Shown here piece by piece: positions 1-9,218 of a stretch of DNA of 64,000 nucleotides. Position numbers and translations under genes: made by a program. Source of the DNA: Phaeoceros laevis. Taxonomy: Eukaryota > Anthocerotophyta > Anthocerotopsida > Notothyladales. The stretch is taken from the NCBI GenBank assembly GCA_049999765.1, contig JBNGIQ010008998.1, forward strand, positions 23,141 through 87,140, given 5' to 3'. The notes under the pieces were generated by a model. The model had not been told where the DNA came from and did not search any database. It saw only the letters and a list, made by a program, of their open reading frames with translations. Every line of letters starts with the position of its first letter. Position 1 is the first letter of the stretch.

Positions 1-348
1 AAGTGGTGTAACGTGGAGATTGGGCGACAAGCATTTGAATGTGCAGTGCAGTTAGATGAAATTGATGCTGCAGCATATGTCCTGATGGCAAATATCTATG
101 CCTCTGCCCACATGCACAAGGAAGAGGAGGTGGTCAAGTCGATGAAATCAAAGGTCGGTGTGTGCATGAAGTTTGGACAGAGCTGGTGGACCGACGTCAG
201 AGGATACGTCCAGACGTTCATGGTGGGGGATCAAGAACATCAAGAGAGCGCACAGACTCATGCAAAGCTGCGAGACACTTCTGTAAAATTAATGGAGGAA
301 GCAGAGCAATGGGAGGTAAAAGGAGGAAAATTGATTCAGATGCTGTAA
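1..348 (+). CDS. PPR protein, C-terminal fragment (E/E+ region)
   Basis: The frame is open from the first base, so the gene begins left of the window and only about 115 C-terminal residues are visible. They match the end of a PLS-class pentatricopeptide repeat protein: an E2-like helix pair with YVLMANIYASA, then QSWW in place of the usual QSWIE, and a short E+ stretch with FMVGDQEH. There is no DYW deaminase domain after it. Such proteins bind organelle RNA and, when they end in E/E+, usually need a separate deaminase. The stop codon lies only 47 bases from the stop of the convergent PPR gene at 396-3509. Family assignment is secure; the editing target cannot be read. Confidence 0.8.
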   Translation, partial: KWCNVEIGRQAFECAVQLDEIDAAAYVLMANIYASAHMHKEEEVVKSMKSKVGVCMKFGQSWWTDVRGYVQTFMVGDQEHQESAQTHAKLRDTSVKLMEEAEQWEVKGGKLIQML

Positions 349-395
349 AGAAGTCACAGTTGCAACCTACAAGGTACATGGTGCCTGAGACAACT

Positions 396-3300
396 TCACA
401 GGCTGTTCACTGATTCTAGCAAATCATGCAGTTGTTCCTGGTCGGGAGGCCCCACGACAAAAGTGTACACATCCTGATCATGTTCGATCCAGCTCTGGCT
501 AGCTTCCAGCTTCCAAGCACATGCTTCCTCTCTCATCTGCTTGACTTTGTTTGCGCTGTCCCAAAGGCCAGCATCGGCATAAATGTTATTCATCAAGATG
601 TATGAAGCTGAATGGCTTGCGTCAAGGTGAACAGCAAAATCGAAAACCTGCCTCCCCAGGTCTACCTTGCGATATTTCTGACAGGCCCCTAGCAAACACA
701 GCCACAAAGCTAAATCAGGCAGCACTGGCATGGTCGCCAGCAGCTGCTCTACCTGTGTGAAATGCCCTGCACGCCCCAGGAGGTCAATCATACAACCATA
801 ATGAACAACCTGTGGTGTTACGCCGTAGTCTCTGCTCATTGAAGCGAAGTAGTCCATACCCTTGTCCACAAGACCGCTATGACTGCATGCAGAGAGAACC
901 GAGAGAAATGTCACTGCATCTGGCCTGATACCTGCTCGCTGCATTTCCTCATAGCATTGCAGGCTTGCATAACTGTCTCCTTGTCGAGCATACGCAGCCA
1001 TTAATGTCGTCCATGCCACCAAATCGGGCTCAAGTAGTGTGTGGAACACGTTGAGAGCATCCATCATGCTTGCACATTTCCCATACGCATGAATGAGATT
1101 ACTTGCCAGTAGAGGGTTCACATGGCTTCCTGAAGAGATTAGCGTTTGATGGATCTGTTTACAAAGGCTTAAGCTACCTGTGCTGCTGCAAGCTTGTAAA
1201 ACGTATGTTAGCGTGATGTCATTCGGGCTTGTGCTTTCCTGTTGCATCTGTCTGAAAAGTTGCAGACTTTTCTCTCCTTGGCCCTGCTGCACATAGGCTG
1301 CAAGCAGTGCATTCCATGAGACCACATCTCGCTCAGACAAAACGTCGAAAGCATTCCATGCATCCTGCAAGCTCCCACACTTTCCATACATGCTGATCAA
1401 GGCGTTTCCAACAAAGAGATCTTCATGAAAATCCTTCACCCTGATGTCAGCATGTATTGCTTTCCCCATTTCTAGAGACTTTATTTTAGTGGATTGTCCA
1501 TTCACAGCAACCTCGCCTTCCTTCTCTGCCAGCATACCACATGCCTGCAGTGCACTCACAAATGTCCAATCATCCGGACTTGCACAATCCTCCCGCATTT
1601 GGACATACAACTGCATAACCTTATTTGCCTGGCGTTGATGGCCATATGCCACGAGCATGCCTGTCCATGTGACCACCGTCCGCTCACACAACCTAGCAAA
1701 TACATCTTTCGCATCCTGCACACTCCCACACTTCCCATACATCCCAATCAGGGTGTTACCAACAAAGATATCCAAATTGTAGCCAAGTCTCTGGGCAGCA
1801 CCATGTATCACCTTTCCCTTTTCCAGAGACTGAACTTTCATGGATGCCCCATCCACATACGCATCATCTTCCATCTCTGCAAGAATACCACAAGCTTGGA
1901 GCACAATCACAAACGTCCGATTGTCCGGGCTCACACCCTCTTCCTGCATTTTCTCAAACATCTGCAAAGCCTTGTCTGCTAGGCCCTGCTGGACGTATGC
2001 TGCAAGAATTGCAGTCCACGACACCACATTCCGAATGTGCAGCCTGTCAAAGACAATCTCTGCGTCTACAATGCTTCCAAGCTTCCCGAACAAGCTAACC
2101 AGTGTGCAACCAACAAAGACGTCTAAATCGTACCCCTTGCTCTGAGCCTCAGCATGCAGTACTTTTCCCTGCTCCAGAGACCTCGCCCTGGTGGCTCGCA
2201 CCTCATCTCCCTGTTCGCCAAGCACACAACATGCCTTCATAACGCAGACAAGTGTCCGGTCATCAGGACTGATGCATTCAATCAGCATTTGCTCATACAG
2301 CTGCATAATCCTCCACGGTTTATTGTGCAGCGCAAGTGCCACAAACATTGCATTCCACGACCCCACATCCAACCTGGATAACCCATGAAAAACATTCTCA
2401 GCATCCACAATGCCTCCACATTTCCCGTACAAACTAACAAGTGTTGTGCCCACGTAGGCGTCCGAATCATAGCCCTTTTCCCAGGCGTTTGCATGTATTG
2501 CCTTCCCCCTCTTCAAAGATTTTACTTTGACTGGGAGCCCATCCATAATACTATCGTGTTCCCCCTCAGCAAGCATGCCACATGCTTGAAGAGTGCTCAC
2601 AAAGGTCCGACTGTCTGGACTGACACCTTCTTCCTGCATTTGTTCATACAACTGCAACGCTTTTTCTTCTTGGCCCACCTGCGTGTATGCTGTAAGCATA
2701 GCATTCCATGCTACCACATCAGGCTTGGACAACCCTTCAAACACGTTCTGGGCCTCAACCATACCCCCACACTTCGCATACATGTCAACCAGGCAAGTGG
2801 CCACGAACAAGTCCCACTCACACCCATATTTCAGCACTTCAGCATGAATGCGCTTGCCTTCCTTTACGTCTGAAAGACTGGCACAAGCTTTGAGCAGGCT
2901 GACAAAGGTGTACTTGTCTGGCTCAACACCTTCCCCTTGCATGCCATCGTACATCATTAGCGCCATACGACCTTTACCTGCTGTTGTGTATCCACAAATC
3001 ACGGCGGTCCAAGAGAATGTATTTCGCTGTGGCAACCTGTAAAACACCTCAAGCCCAACATCAAGGGCACCGCACTTCACCAGAGTGCTCACCAGATACT
3101 CACCCAGCGACAACAAAAATTCCAGCCCATGTTCGGTCATGTATGCTTGCACTCGCTTTGCCTGCGCCAGAGCTTTGGTCTTGCCGCATGCCTTCAACAG
3201 ACACCTACACATAAACACCGATGCCACAGTCCCGTGACGGTCCAAGCTCAGCAGCACATCCATGGCCCTGTCCAGATGTCCGTGCTCGCAAAGGCTCTGA

Positions 3301-3509
3301 AATACATGACTTGGCCCACCAGGTTCGGTGAGGGAAGCCCCCAAGCCATTGTATAGTTGCGCATCCAAGGTATGTAACTGTCGATCCACCCACTCAGGCT
3401 TGAACTGATTGTTCAACCAGAGGGGCTCTCTTGTCAGCTTGTGCCGGAAGTCAGGGTGACGGGAGCTTCTCTGCAAGGAAACTAAATTTTCCGTCACCCA
3501 CTGCCCCAT
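396..3509 (-). CDS. PLS-class PPR protein, E/E+ type, 1037 residues
   Basis: Uninterrupted intronless frame from ATG 3509. About 23 PPR motifs in P-L-S order are followed by E1, E2 and a short E+ ending near TFVVGPPDQEQ; no DYW domain. Four L motifs carry an extra charged loop of about 15-20 residues (LAExE...DG...SLxxGK). The N-terminus contains RHPDFRHK and LWLNN, the second half of the PDF motif of plant organellar ssDNA-binding (OSB) proteins. The first half (LWKDLFSDPSQWWDYR) lies upstream at about 3592-3651 in another frame and would join through a GC-AG intron (3471-3589) that restores exact OSB spacing, or a GT-AG intron (3471-3565). ATG 3509 would then be intronic. Further upstream the frame breaks again, so the true start is unresolved. 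Expected role: organelle C-to-U editing or RNA processing. Confidence 0.85.
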   Translation of the reverse strand: MGQWVTENLVSLQRSSRHPDFRHKLTREPLWLNNQFKPEWVDRQLHTLDAQLYNGLGASLTEPGGPSHVFQSLCEHGHLDRAMDVLLSLDRHGTVASVFMCRCLLKACGKTKALAQAKRVQAYMTEHGLEFLLSLGEYLVSTLVKCGALDVGLEVFYRLPQRNTFSWTAVICGYTTAGKGRMALMMYDGMQGEGVEPDKYTFVSLLKACASLSDVKEGKRIHAEVLKYGCEWDLFVATCLVDMYAKCGGMVEAQNVFEGLSKPDVVAWNAMLTAYTQVGQEEKALQLYEQMQEEGVSPDSRTFVSTLQACGMLAEGEHDSIMDGLPVKVKSLKRGKAIHANAWEKGYDSDAYVGTTLVSLYGKCGGIVDAENVFHGLSRLDVGSWNAMFVALALHNKPWRIMQLYEQMLIECISPDDRTLVCVMKACCVLGEQGDEVRATRARSLEQGKVLHAEAQSKGYDLDVFVGCTLVSLFGKLGSIVDAEIVFDRLHIRNVVSWTAILAAYVQQGLADKALQMFEKMQEEGVSPDNRTFVIVLQACGILAEMEDDAYVDGASMKVQSLEKGKVIHGAAQRLGYNLDIFVGNTLIGMYGKCGSVQDAKDVFARLCERTVVTWTGMLVAYGHQRQANKVMQLYVQMREDCASPDDWTFVSALQACGMLAEKEGEVAVNGQSTKIKSLEMGKAIHADIRVKDFHEDLFVGNALISMYGKCGSLQDAWNAFDVLSERDVVSWNALLAAYVQQGQGEKSLQLFRQMQQESTSPNDITLTYVLQACSSTGSLSLCKQIHQTLISSGSHVNPLLASNLIHAYGKCASMMDALNVFHTLLEPDLVAWTTLMAAYARQGDSYASLQCYEEMQRAGIRPDAVTFLSVLSACSHSGLVDKGMDYFASMSRDYGVTPQVVHYGCMIDLLGRAGHFTQVEQLLATMPVLPDLALWLCLLGACQKYRKVDLGRQVFDFAVHLDASHSASYILMNNIYADAGLWDSANKVKQMREEACAWKLEASQSWIEHDQDVYTFVVGPPDQEQLHDLLESVNSL

Positions 3510-3920
3510 TCAAAGCAACGACAACAGTTCGAGCATCCTCTCGAGCAACATCCCCAAGGTGCTACAAGTTCTGGATCGGAATTTCCTGCCTTGTTGAGCC
3601 TGTAGTCCCACCACTGAGACGGGTCTGAGAAGAGGTCCTTCCACAGCTGCATCTGCCTCTCTACTTTTGTACCACCAGGATCTGGACACATGGAGCTGAT
3701 TCTCCACCTTCCAGTGGTAGACAATGCACATATCGTGGAACGACACTTCCAGCTCGGAACACTGGTGAAGCACATAGTCCTTCCCAGCTCCGCCATGGAC
3801 AGTTTAACAGGATCGCACTTGCTGCAAAGGCTCCTGCTAGATGGGTTTTGAAATGCGACACGAGTGTTGGTCCTACTGGATGAAATTCGCAATTGTCACC
3901 TATCGGGCTCTAACCGCACC

Positions 3921-3985
3921 GTTACAGGATGTCTTATTTATTCGAGCCCCGCACCGTTACAGGATGTCATATTTATTCGAGCCCG
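3921..3985. repeat. 35-bp tandem duplication upstream of PPR gene
   Basis: Two near-identical copies of a unit beginning accgttacaggatgtc and ending tatttattcgagccc sit head to tail (about 3917-3951 and 3952-3985). They lie in the spacer between the PPR gene and the small heat shock gene; I see nothing else in 3.9-4.28 kb. A promoter role is possible but not shown. Confidence 0.75.
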
Positions 3986-4285
3986 TTCTTCACCAGGTAA
4001 CCGTAAACGGATCTTTCCATAGAGTGACAGAGATATAGCGGATGCATAAGAAATGGAATGCCCTGACCAGGCCCTGCTTGATCATGAAGGCGTGAGCCAT
4101 TCCTGCCGGTACATCGGTTACAAAATGACCCAAAGGCCAACACAATGCTACTTTATTGTGACACAGTTCCTAGGCATCACTTAGCTGGTCTAACCAGCCT
4201 AGATACAGTATTAGCTTAGGTGCTACAGGGCAGTTAGTAAAATGTCTCAGTGGCTTTTCTGCATTGCCTGCCGCAGGCACTTCCA

Positions 4286-4922
4286 TCACTCCTTCCATGA
4301 AATTTCAATGCTGCGAACTTCTGGCTTCTTCTCTGGCACTTTTGGAACCGTGACGGTGAGCACACCGTTCTCCACGTTGGCTGCCACCTGATCAAATTGC
4401 ACATCCTTAGGCAGCCGGAATTTCCGAAGGAATTGACCGTGAGAGCGCTCTACGCGATGCCACTTGTCGGTCTCCTTCACTTCCTCCTTGCTGCGCTCTC
4501 CGCTGATTTTAAGCACATTGCCATCCTCAATGTCGACCTTGATCTCCTCCTTCTTCAAACCTGAATTCCGGAATGCATGAACGACTTAATCATCAACTCC
4601 AGGGCCGGGACAAGCTTACATTGTGCATGACAGAGGAAAGAGCGAAATTGGAAACTCTGCCACTGTCTAATCCCAGGAAGAACAAGAATTGAGGCAGGAG
4701 TAGAAATATACCTGGCAACTCAGCCTTGAAGACATGAGACTCAGGTGTTTCAAGCCAATCAACCTTGGTGCTCACAATTGCAGATGCGTCCCTGGCTACG
4801 GAGCGAGCCGGCGACCTCTCCGCCAACGTCAAGCTCTCAAAAGGATCCGAGAACCGCCCCAAGTTGAAAGGATCCAACAGGTCGTCGAAGTTGGATAGAG
4901 GGAAGAAGGGAGCCAACGCCAT
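4286..4922 (-). CDS. class I small heat shock protein (HSP20), two exons
   Basis: Exons 4712-4922 and 4286-4560 join through a 151-base intron (donor ccag/gtatat, acceptor attcag/gttt) to give 161 residues, the usual size of a cytosolic class I sHSP of about 18 kDa. The start is ATG 4922 ([12 protein letters not shown]); the GTG two codons earlier is not used. The alpha-crystallin domain follows: [16 protein letters not shown], then ISGER, the [15 protein letters not shown] consensus, [11 protein letters not shown], and a C-terminal IEI of the I-x-I type that docks between subunits. It acts as an ATP-independent holdase under heat stress. Class I sHSP genes of flowering plants are mostly intronless, so the intron is notable. 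Heat shock elements lie 150-200 bases upstream. Confidence 0.93.
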
Positions 4923-5070
4923 GTCCACAAGTCCGCGAAATGACAGAGCCTCTGAAGTTGAGAGAGTAGTTGAGATTGTCTGAAAAGTTGATTGATCCTC
5001 CCTGGGTGCGAGTCATGTTTTCTAAAGGGCATGCGAGTGTTCTAGCTGCTGGTTTGCATGCTCGGGAGTG

Positions 5071-5124
5071 TTCTAGAATCACTGCACCAGACCTGCACTC
5101 ACTGGTTCGGAACTCTTCTGGAAG
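5071..5124. promoter_or_regulatory. heat shock element cluster
   Basis: TTCTAGAA (5071-5078) and TTCTGGAA (5116-5123) are perfect inverted HSE pairs (TTCnnGAA), with a third imperfect TTCGGAA between them. They lie about 150-200 bases upstream of the sHSP ATG and 240-290 bases upstream of the divergent PPR ATG at 5362. HSF binding is the expected function; effect on the PPR side is inference. Confidence 0.7.
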
Positions 5125-5361
5125 CTGGTCCCGGCATCCCAGGTTAGTCGACCTGGGTTAGTCAACCTGGGTACAGACAATTAACCCCAGGTTACGGGGC
5201 CGGGGCTCTTGGACTGTGGTCCCCCGTGGAGCTCTCAGGTGCTGTATTCGACGGATCACGGTGCACACTTGGCTCTTTGCTGGTCTGTTTCTCCATGGCC
5301 CCATGCGAATTTTGTCTCTGCTTCAAGTGTGCTACAATCTATTCCAGTGTCGTTGTTTCAT

Positions 5362-8300
5362 ATGTTGCAACCTGCAAATGCATTGCATCCCGTGCTTTCG
5401 ACCCCGGTGGCACTCATCGAGAGCGACAGGAGCTGCTCCTTGAGCAGCGCTCCCGCAATCTCGTACAATGGTGGAGCAAGGCGAAGAGCTGACCTTCAAT
5501 TGCAGGGAAGCACTTGGCGTTCAGACTTCCAGTTTAGGACAGCAAGCAGGTCCTTGCGGAACACTCGGCCGAAGGCTGTATCCGTGGTTTGTGCACTAAC
5601 CACTTCGGATTGCCAGGTTCGTGGCAAGCAATGGTCTTGGGATTCCGGACGCTGCAAACCCGGTGCTGAAGTTCAGAGTTTGTGCGACCAGGGGCAGCTG
5701 GACAAGGCGCTGAATGTCTTGCTGCGCATGGATCAACAGGGTACTGCGGTGTCAGTGAGTATATACAGGTGTGTATTGAAGGCATGCGCAAAAAAGAAGG
5801 CCTTGGCTCAGGCCAAACAAGTGCACGCACATTTGCTCGAACATGGGTTGGAGGGAACCAGGTTTCTTGGTGAACACATAGTGACCACATTGGTCCAGTG
5901 CGGTGGTCTTCAGGATGCGCTTCAAGTCTTTTGCCGTCTGTCACACCGCACTGTTGTCTCCTGGACAGCTTTGATCTCAGGGTACACTACGTGCAGGCAA
6001 GGGCAGGAGGCTCTGAGATTGTACAGGTGCATGTTAGATGAAGGTTTGGTGCCAGACAAGTACACCTTTGTCAGCATACTCAGAGCTTGTGGCAACCTAT
6101 CAGACTTGAACAAAGGGAAGCACATGCATGCCGAGGCCGTGAAGTACGGTTATGGATCTGATCTGCATGTGGGCACAAGTCTGGTCGACATGTATGGAAA
6201 ATGTGGGAGCATTTTGGACGCACAAAAGGTGTTCAATGGGTTGTCCCACCTTGATGTGGTGGCATGGTCTGCCATGCTGGCAGCATATATTCAGCAGGGG
6301 GAAGCAGACATTGCTCTTCAATTGTATGAGCACTTGTTGCAGGAAGGCATTTGTGCAAATGAACGTACTTTTATGAGTGTGCTTCAAGCATGTTGCATGT
6401 TGGCAGACCAGGAAGAGGCTGTTGTTGTGGATGGGCATTACGTCAAAGTAGCTGCTCTACAAATGGGCAAGGCAACGCATATGTCTGTGTGGCGCAACGG
6501 CTTCTCTTCAGATCTGTTTGTCGGTAACACGCTAGTTAGTATGTATGGCAAGTGCGGGAGCATTTTAGATGCACAGTGTGCTTTTGATATGTTGTCTAAG
6601 CGAGATGTGGTGACATGGACTGCACTTCTTGCAGCGTACATCCAACAGGACTTAGCAGAGAGAACCTTACAGCTGTATGAAGAAATGCACAAAGCAGGAG
6701 TCAGTTCGAATGACCGTACCCTTGTTGTCATGTTGCAAGCATGTAGCGTGCTTGCAGAGGAGGCTGTTGCTGCTGGGGATCAGCAACCCAACAAGCTAGG
6801 ATCTCTAAAAATGGGAAAGGTTATACATGCTAACGCTTGGAGCAAGGGTTATGATTCAAATGTCTTTGTTGGCAACAGCCTTATAGTTATGTATGCAAAT
6901 TGTGATAGCATTGGGGATGCGGAGATGGTATTTGCTGGTTTATCAGAGAGGGATGTGGTTTCATGGAATGTGTTGCTTCTTGGATATGTCCAACATGACC
7001 AAGCAGAGAAGGCCTTGCTGCTGTATGAACAAATGCATGAAGCGAGGGTAAGTCCAAATAAACAGACATTTGTGAACACTCTCCAAGCATGTGGCAATTT
7101 TGCAGACAAAGAAGAAGGTATTTTTCTGGCTGGGACATCCATGAAAGGAAAGTCGCTGGAAGTCGCCAAAGCATTACATGCTGATGCGTCCAGGAGGAAC
7201 TACAGCTTTGACGTCTTTATTGCCAACACCATCATCGATGTGTATAGAAACTGTGGGAGCCTTGCAGATGCAGAGAAGGTCTTTGATGGGTTGTTTGACA
7301 GGGACGTGGTGTCGTGGACAGTGCTGCTTGCTGCTTATGTCGAGCACGGCCAAGCAACAAAGGCTATGGAGCTCTATGAGCAAATGTGGGAAGAAGGTGT
7401 CAGTCCAGACAATCGGACCTTTGTCAGTGTCCTTCAAGCATGTGCCATGCTTGCCGAGCAAGAGGAAGAATTCGTTGATAAGCAATCCATTAAGGTGAAG
7501 GCCCTGGAAAGGGGGATGGCAATACATGCTGCTGTCCAGAAGAAGGCTTATGATGTAGATCTTTTTGTCGGGAGTACTCTCATTGGTTTGTATGCAAAGT
7601 GTGGGAGCATTGTGGATGCTCAGAATGTGTTTGATGGGTTGTCCAGGCGTGATCTGGTGTCATGCAATGCAATGCTTGCTGTATATGCCAAGTATGGGTT
7701 AGTGGAGAAGGCCTTGCACTTACACGAACAAATGTCCAACACAGGCATGAGCTTAGATGACGTAACACTTGTTTGCATCTTACAGGCATGTGGTAATGCA
7801 GGAAGATTAGACGTCTGTAGACAGATGCATCAAACTTTATTAACAAGGGTAAACAATTTGAGCCTTGTTCAGTCAAATATTCTCATCCATGCATATGGGG
7901 GATGCGGGAGCATGGTGGATGCAAAAATTGTATTCCAAATGCTAGTCCACCCTGATGTTGTATCGTGGACGTCATTGATTCTTGGCTACGCACGTCAAGG
8001 CAACTATGGAGATAGCATTCGGTGCTATGAGGAAATGCAGCTGGCTGGTGTTGAACCAGATGGAGTGACATTTCTGTCGCTTCTCTCTGCATGCAGTCAT
8101 GCTGGGCTTGTCGACAAAGGTGTCGAGTTCTTCGAAATGATGAGCAAACATCATGGTATAACTCCCTGGATGGAACACTATGTAAGTATGGTAGATCTTC
8201 TTGGACGTGCAGGACACTTCTCAGGAGTGGAGCATTTGTTATCCACCATGCCGCTGCCCCCTAACCTGGCCATGTGGTCATGTTTGCTCGGTGCATGTCA

Positions 8301-8658
8301 AAAGCATGGGAAGTTAGTCCTGGGGAGGCATGCATTTGACTGTGCAGTGCATCTGGAGCCCAAGCAGTCTGCCGCTTATGTGTTGATGTGGAACATATAT
8401 GCAGATGCAGGCCGTTGGGATGATGCATTCGCGGTTTACCAGTTGAGACAGAATGCACGGGCCTGGAAGGAGGCTGGACAAAGCTGGATCGAGCACCGGA
8501 GTGAATTATACAATTTTGTTACAGAGGATTTCAACCACCCGAGGCAGTCAGAACTCTATGACCTACTACATAAGGTCAGTGCGGAACACGAGAATCGAGA
8601 TTTTCAAGCGTTCTTGGATGACTTTCTCAAGGAAGTACTTAAACAGCGCTCGGCTTAG
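5362..8658 (+). CDS. PLS-class PPR protein, E/E+ type, 1098 residues
   Basis: The frame opens earlier, but the first in-frame ATG is 5362 (MLQPANALHPV). Residues 1-100 are Ser/Arg-rich without PPRs, as in an organelle transit peptide. About 23 PPR motifs follow, then E1 with MVDLLGRAGHF, E2 with YVLMWNIYADAG and an E+ stretch with QSWIEHRSELYNFV. The protein ends in a short charged tail without a DYW domain. Four L motifs contain the charged insertion shared with the paralogues at 396-3509 and 13815-16763 (for example LADQEEAVVVDG). No intron is needed. Likely an organelle RNA editing specificity factor acting with a separate deaminase. It is divergent from the sHSP gene with a 440-base spacer holding short repeats of the form ggttagtcnacctgg (5143-5190). 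Confidence 0.9.
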   Translation: MLQPANALHPVLSTPVALIESDRSCSLSSAPAISYNGGARRRADLQLQGSTWRSDFQFRTASRSLRNTRPKAVSVVCALTTSDCQVRGKQWSWDSGRCKPGAEVQSLCDQGQLDKALNVLLRMDQQGTAVSVSIYRCVLKACAKKKALAQAKQVHAHLLEHGLEGTRFLGEHIVTTLVQCGGLQDALQVFCRLSHRTVVSWTALISGYTTCRQGQEALRLYRCMLDEGLVPDKYTFVSILRACGNLSDLNKGKHMHAEAVKYGYGSDLHVGTSLVDMYGKCGSILDAQKVFNGLSHLDVVAWSAMLAAYIQQGEADIALQLYEHLLQEGICANERTFMSVLQACCMLADQEEAVVVDGHYVKVAALQMGKATHMSVWRNGFSSDLFVGNTLVSMYGKCGSILDAQCAFDMLSKRDVVTWTALLAAYIQQDLAERTLQLYEEMHKAGVSSNDRTLVVMLQACSVLAEEAVAAGDQQPNKLGSLKMGKVIHANAWSKGYDSNVFVGNSLIVMYANCDSIGDAEMVFAGLSERDVVSWNVLLLGYVQHDQAEKALLLYEQMHEARVSPNKQTFVNTLQACGNFADKEEGIFLAGTSMKGKSLEVAKALHADASRRNYSFDVFIANTIIDVYRNCGSLADAEKVFDGLFDRDVVSWTVLLAAYVEHGQATKAMELYEQMWEEGVSPDNRTFVSVLQACAMLAEQEEEFVDKQSIKVKALERGMAIHAAVQKKAYDVDLFVGSTLIGLYAKCGSIVDAQNVFDGLSRRDLVSCNAMLAVYAKYGLVEKALHLHEQMSNTGMSLDDVTLVCILQACGNAGRLDVCRQMHQTLLTRVNNLSLVQSNILIHAYGGCGSMVDAKIVFQMLVHPDVVSWTSLILGYARQGNYGDSIRCYEEMQLAGVEPDGVTFLSLLSACSHAGLVDKGVEFFEMMSKHHGITPWMEHYVSMVDLLGRAGHFSGVEHLLSTMPLPPNLAMWSCLLGACQKHGKLVLGRHAFDCAVHLEPKQSAAYVLMWNIYADAGRWDDAFAVYQLRQNARAWKEAGQSWIEHRSELYNFVTEDFNHPRQSELYDLLHKVSAEHENRDFQAFLDDFLKEVLKQRSA

Positions 8659-8954
8659 TCTTAAACATCGATGTGCAGGCCTGTCACAGCTTCGATTGGC
8701 GATGCAGCTTGTCTTATGCACCCAAAAAAACTTCACTTGCACATCAATATATTGGTTTTCTTGACCAAAGTCTCTAAGAAATAGGAAAGTCTACCCAAAG
8801 CGATCTTGGAAAAACAAACGACACGCATCCAGTTACCGGTACCTACTGTTGTCTGGTCCGGAGCACAACTGCGCATGCGGGACTTTAGCAACAATCTGGA
8901 TACCGTGAGAAAACCGAAGAAGACAAAAATTATCAACTATATACGTCAACTCAT

Positions 8955-9027
8955 GCTCTAACTGAGAGTTGAACTCAGGACCTCCCGCTTACTAAACGGG
9001 TGCTCTAACCAACTGAGCTATCAGAGC
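8955..9027 (-). tRNA. tRNA-Thr (anticodon AGU)
   Basis: On the minus strand a 73-nt cloverleaf can be folded. The acceptor arm GCTCTGA/TTAGAGC pairs fully with one G-T. The D arm holds the A box TAGCTCAGTTGG. The anticodon stem CCCGT/GCGGG (one T-G pair) encloses loop TTAGTAA, giving anticodon AGT. The T arm carries TTCAACT in the B box. There is no intron and CCA is not encoded, as expected for a nuclear tRNA gene. The rest of the 8.66-9.22 kb spacer shows nothing recognisable. Confidence 0.92.
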
Positions 9028-9218
9028 AGACAACCTACATGATATTTATTTTACCTCTACTTTTTGGCTAGAAAAACCAATACAAATTGCACGTGTCTTC
9101 CGGCTCACAAATAGAGGGACAAGTGTACCCGCACTCCAAACTTTAGGTAGATAGATTGATAGATGGTTTTTTGTGCGAACTAACGAAAGGCATTTTGAAA
9201 TGGCAAGCGATTGCGTGC

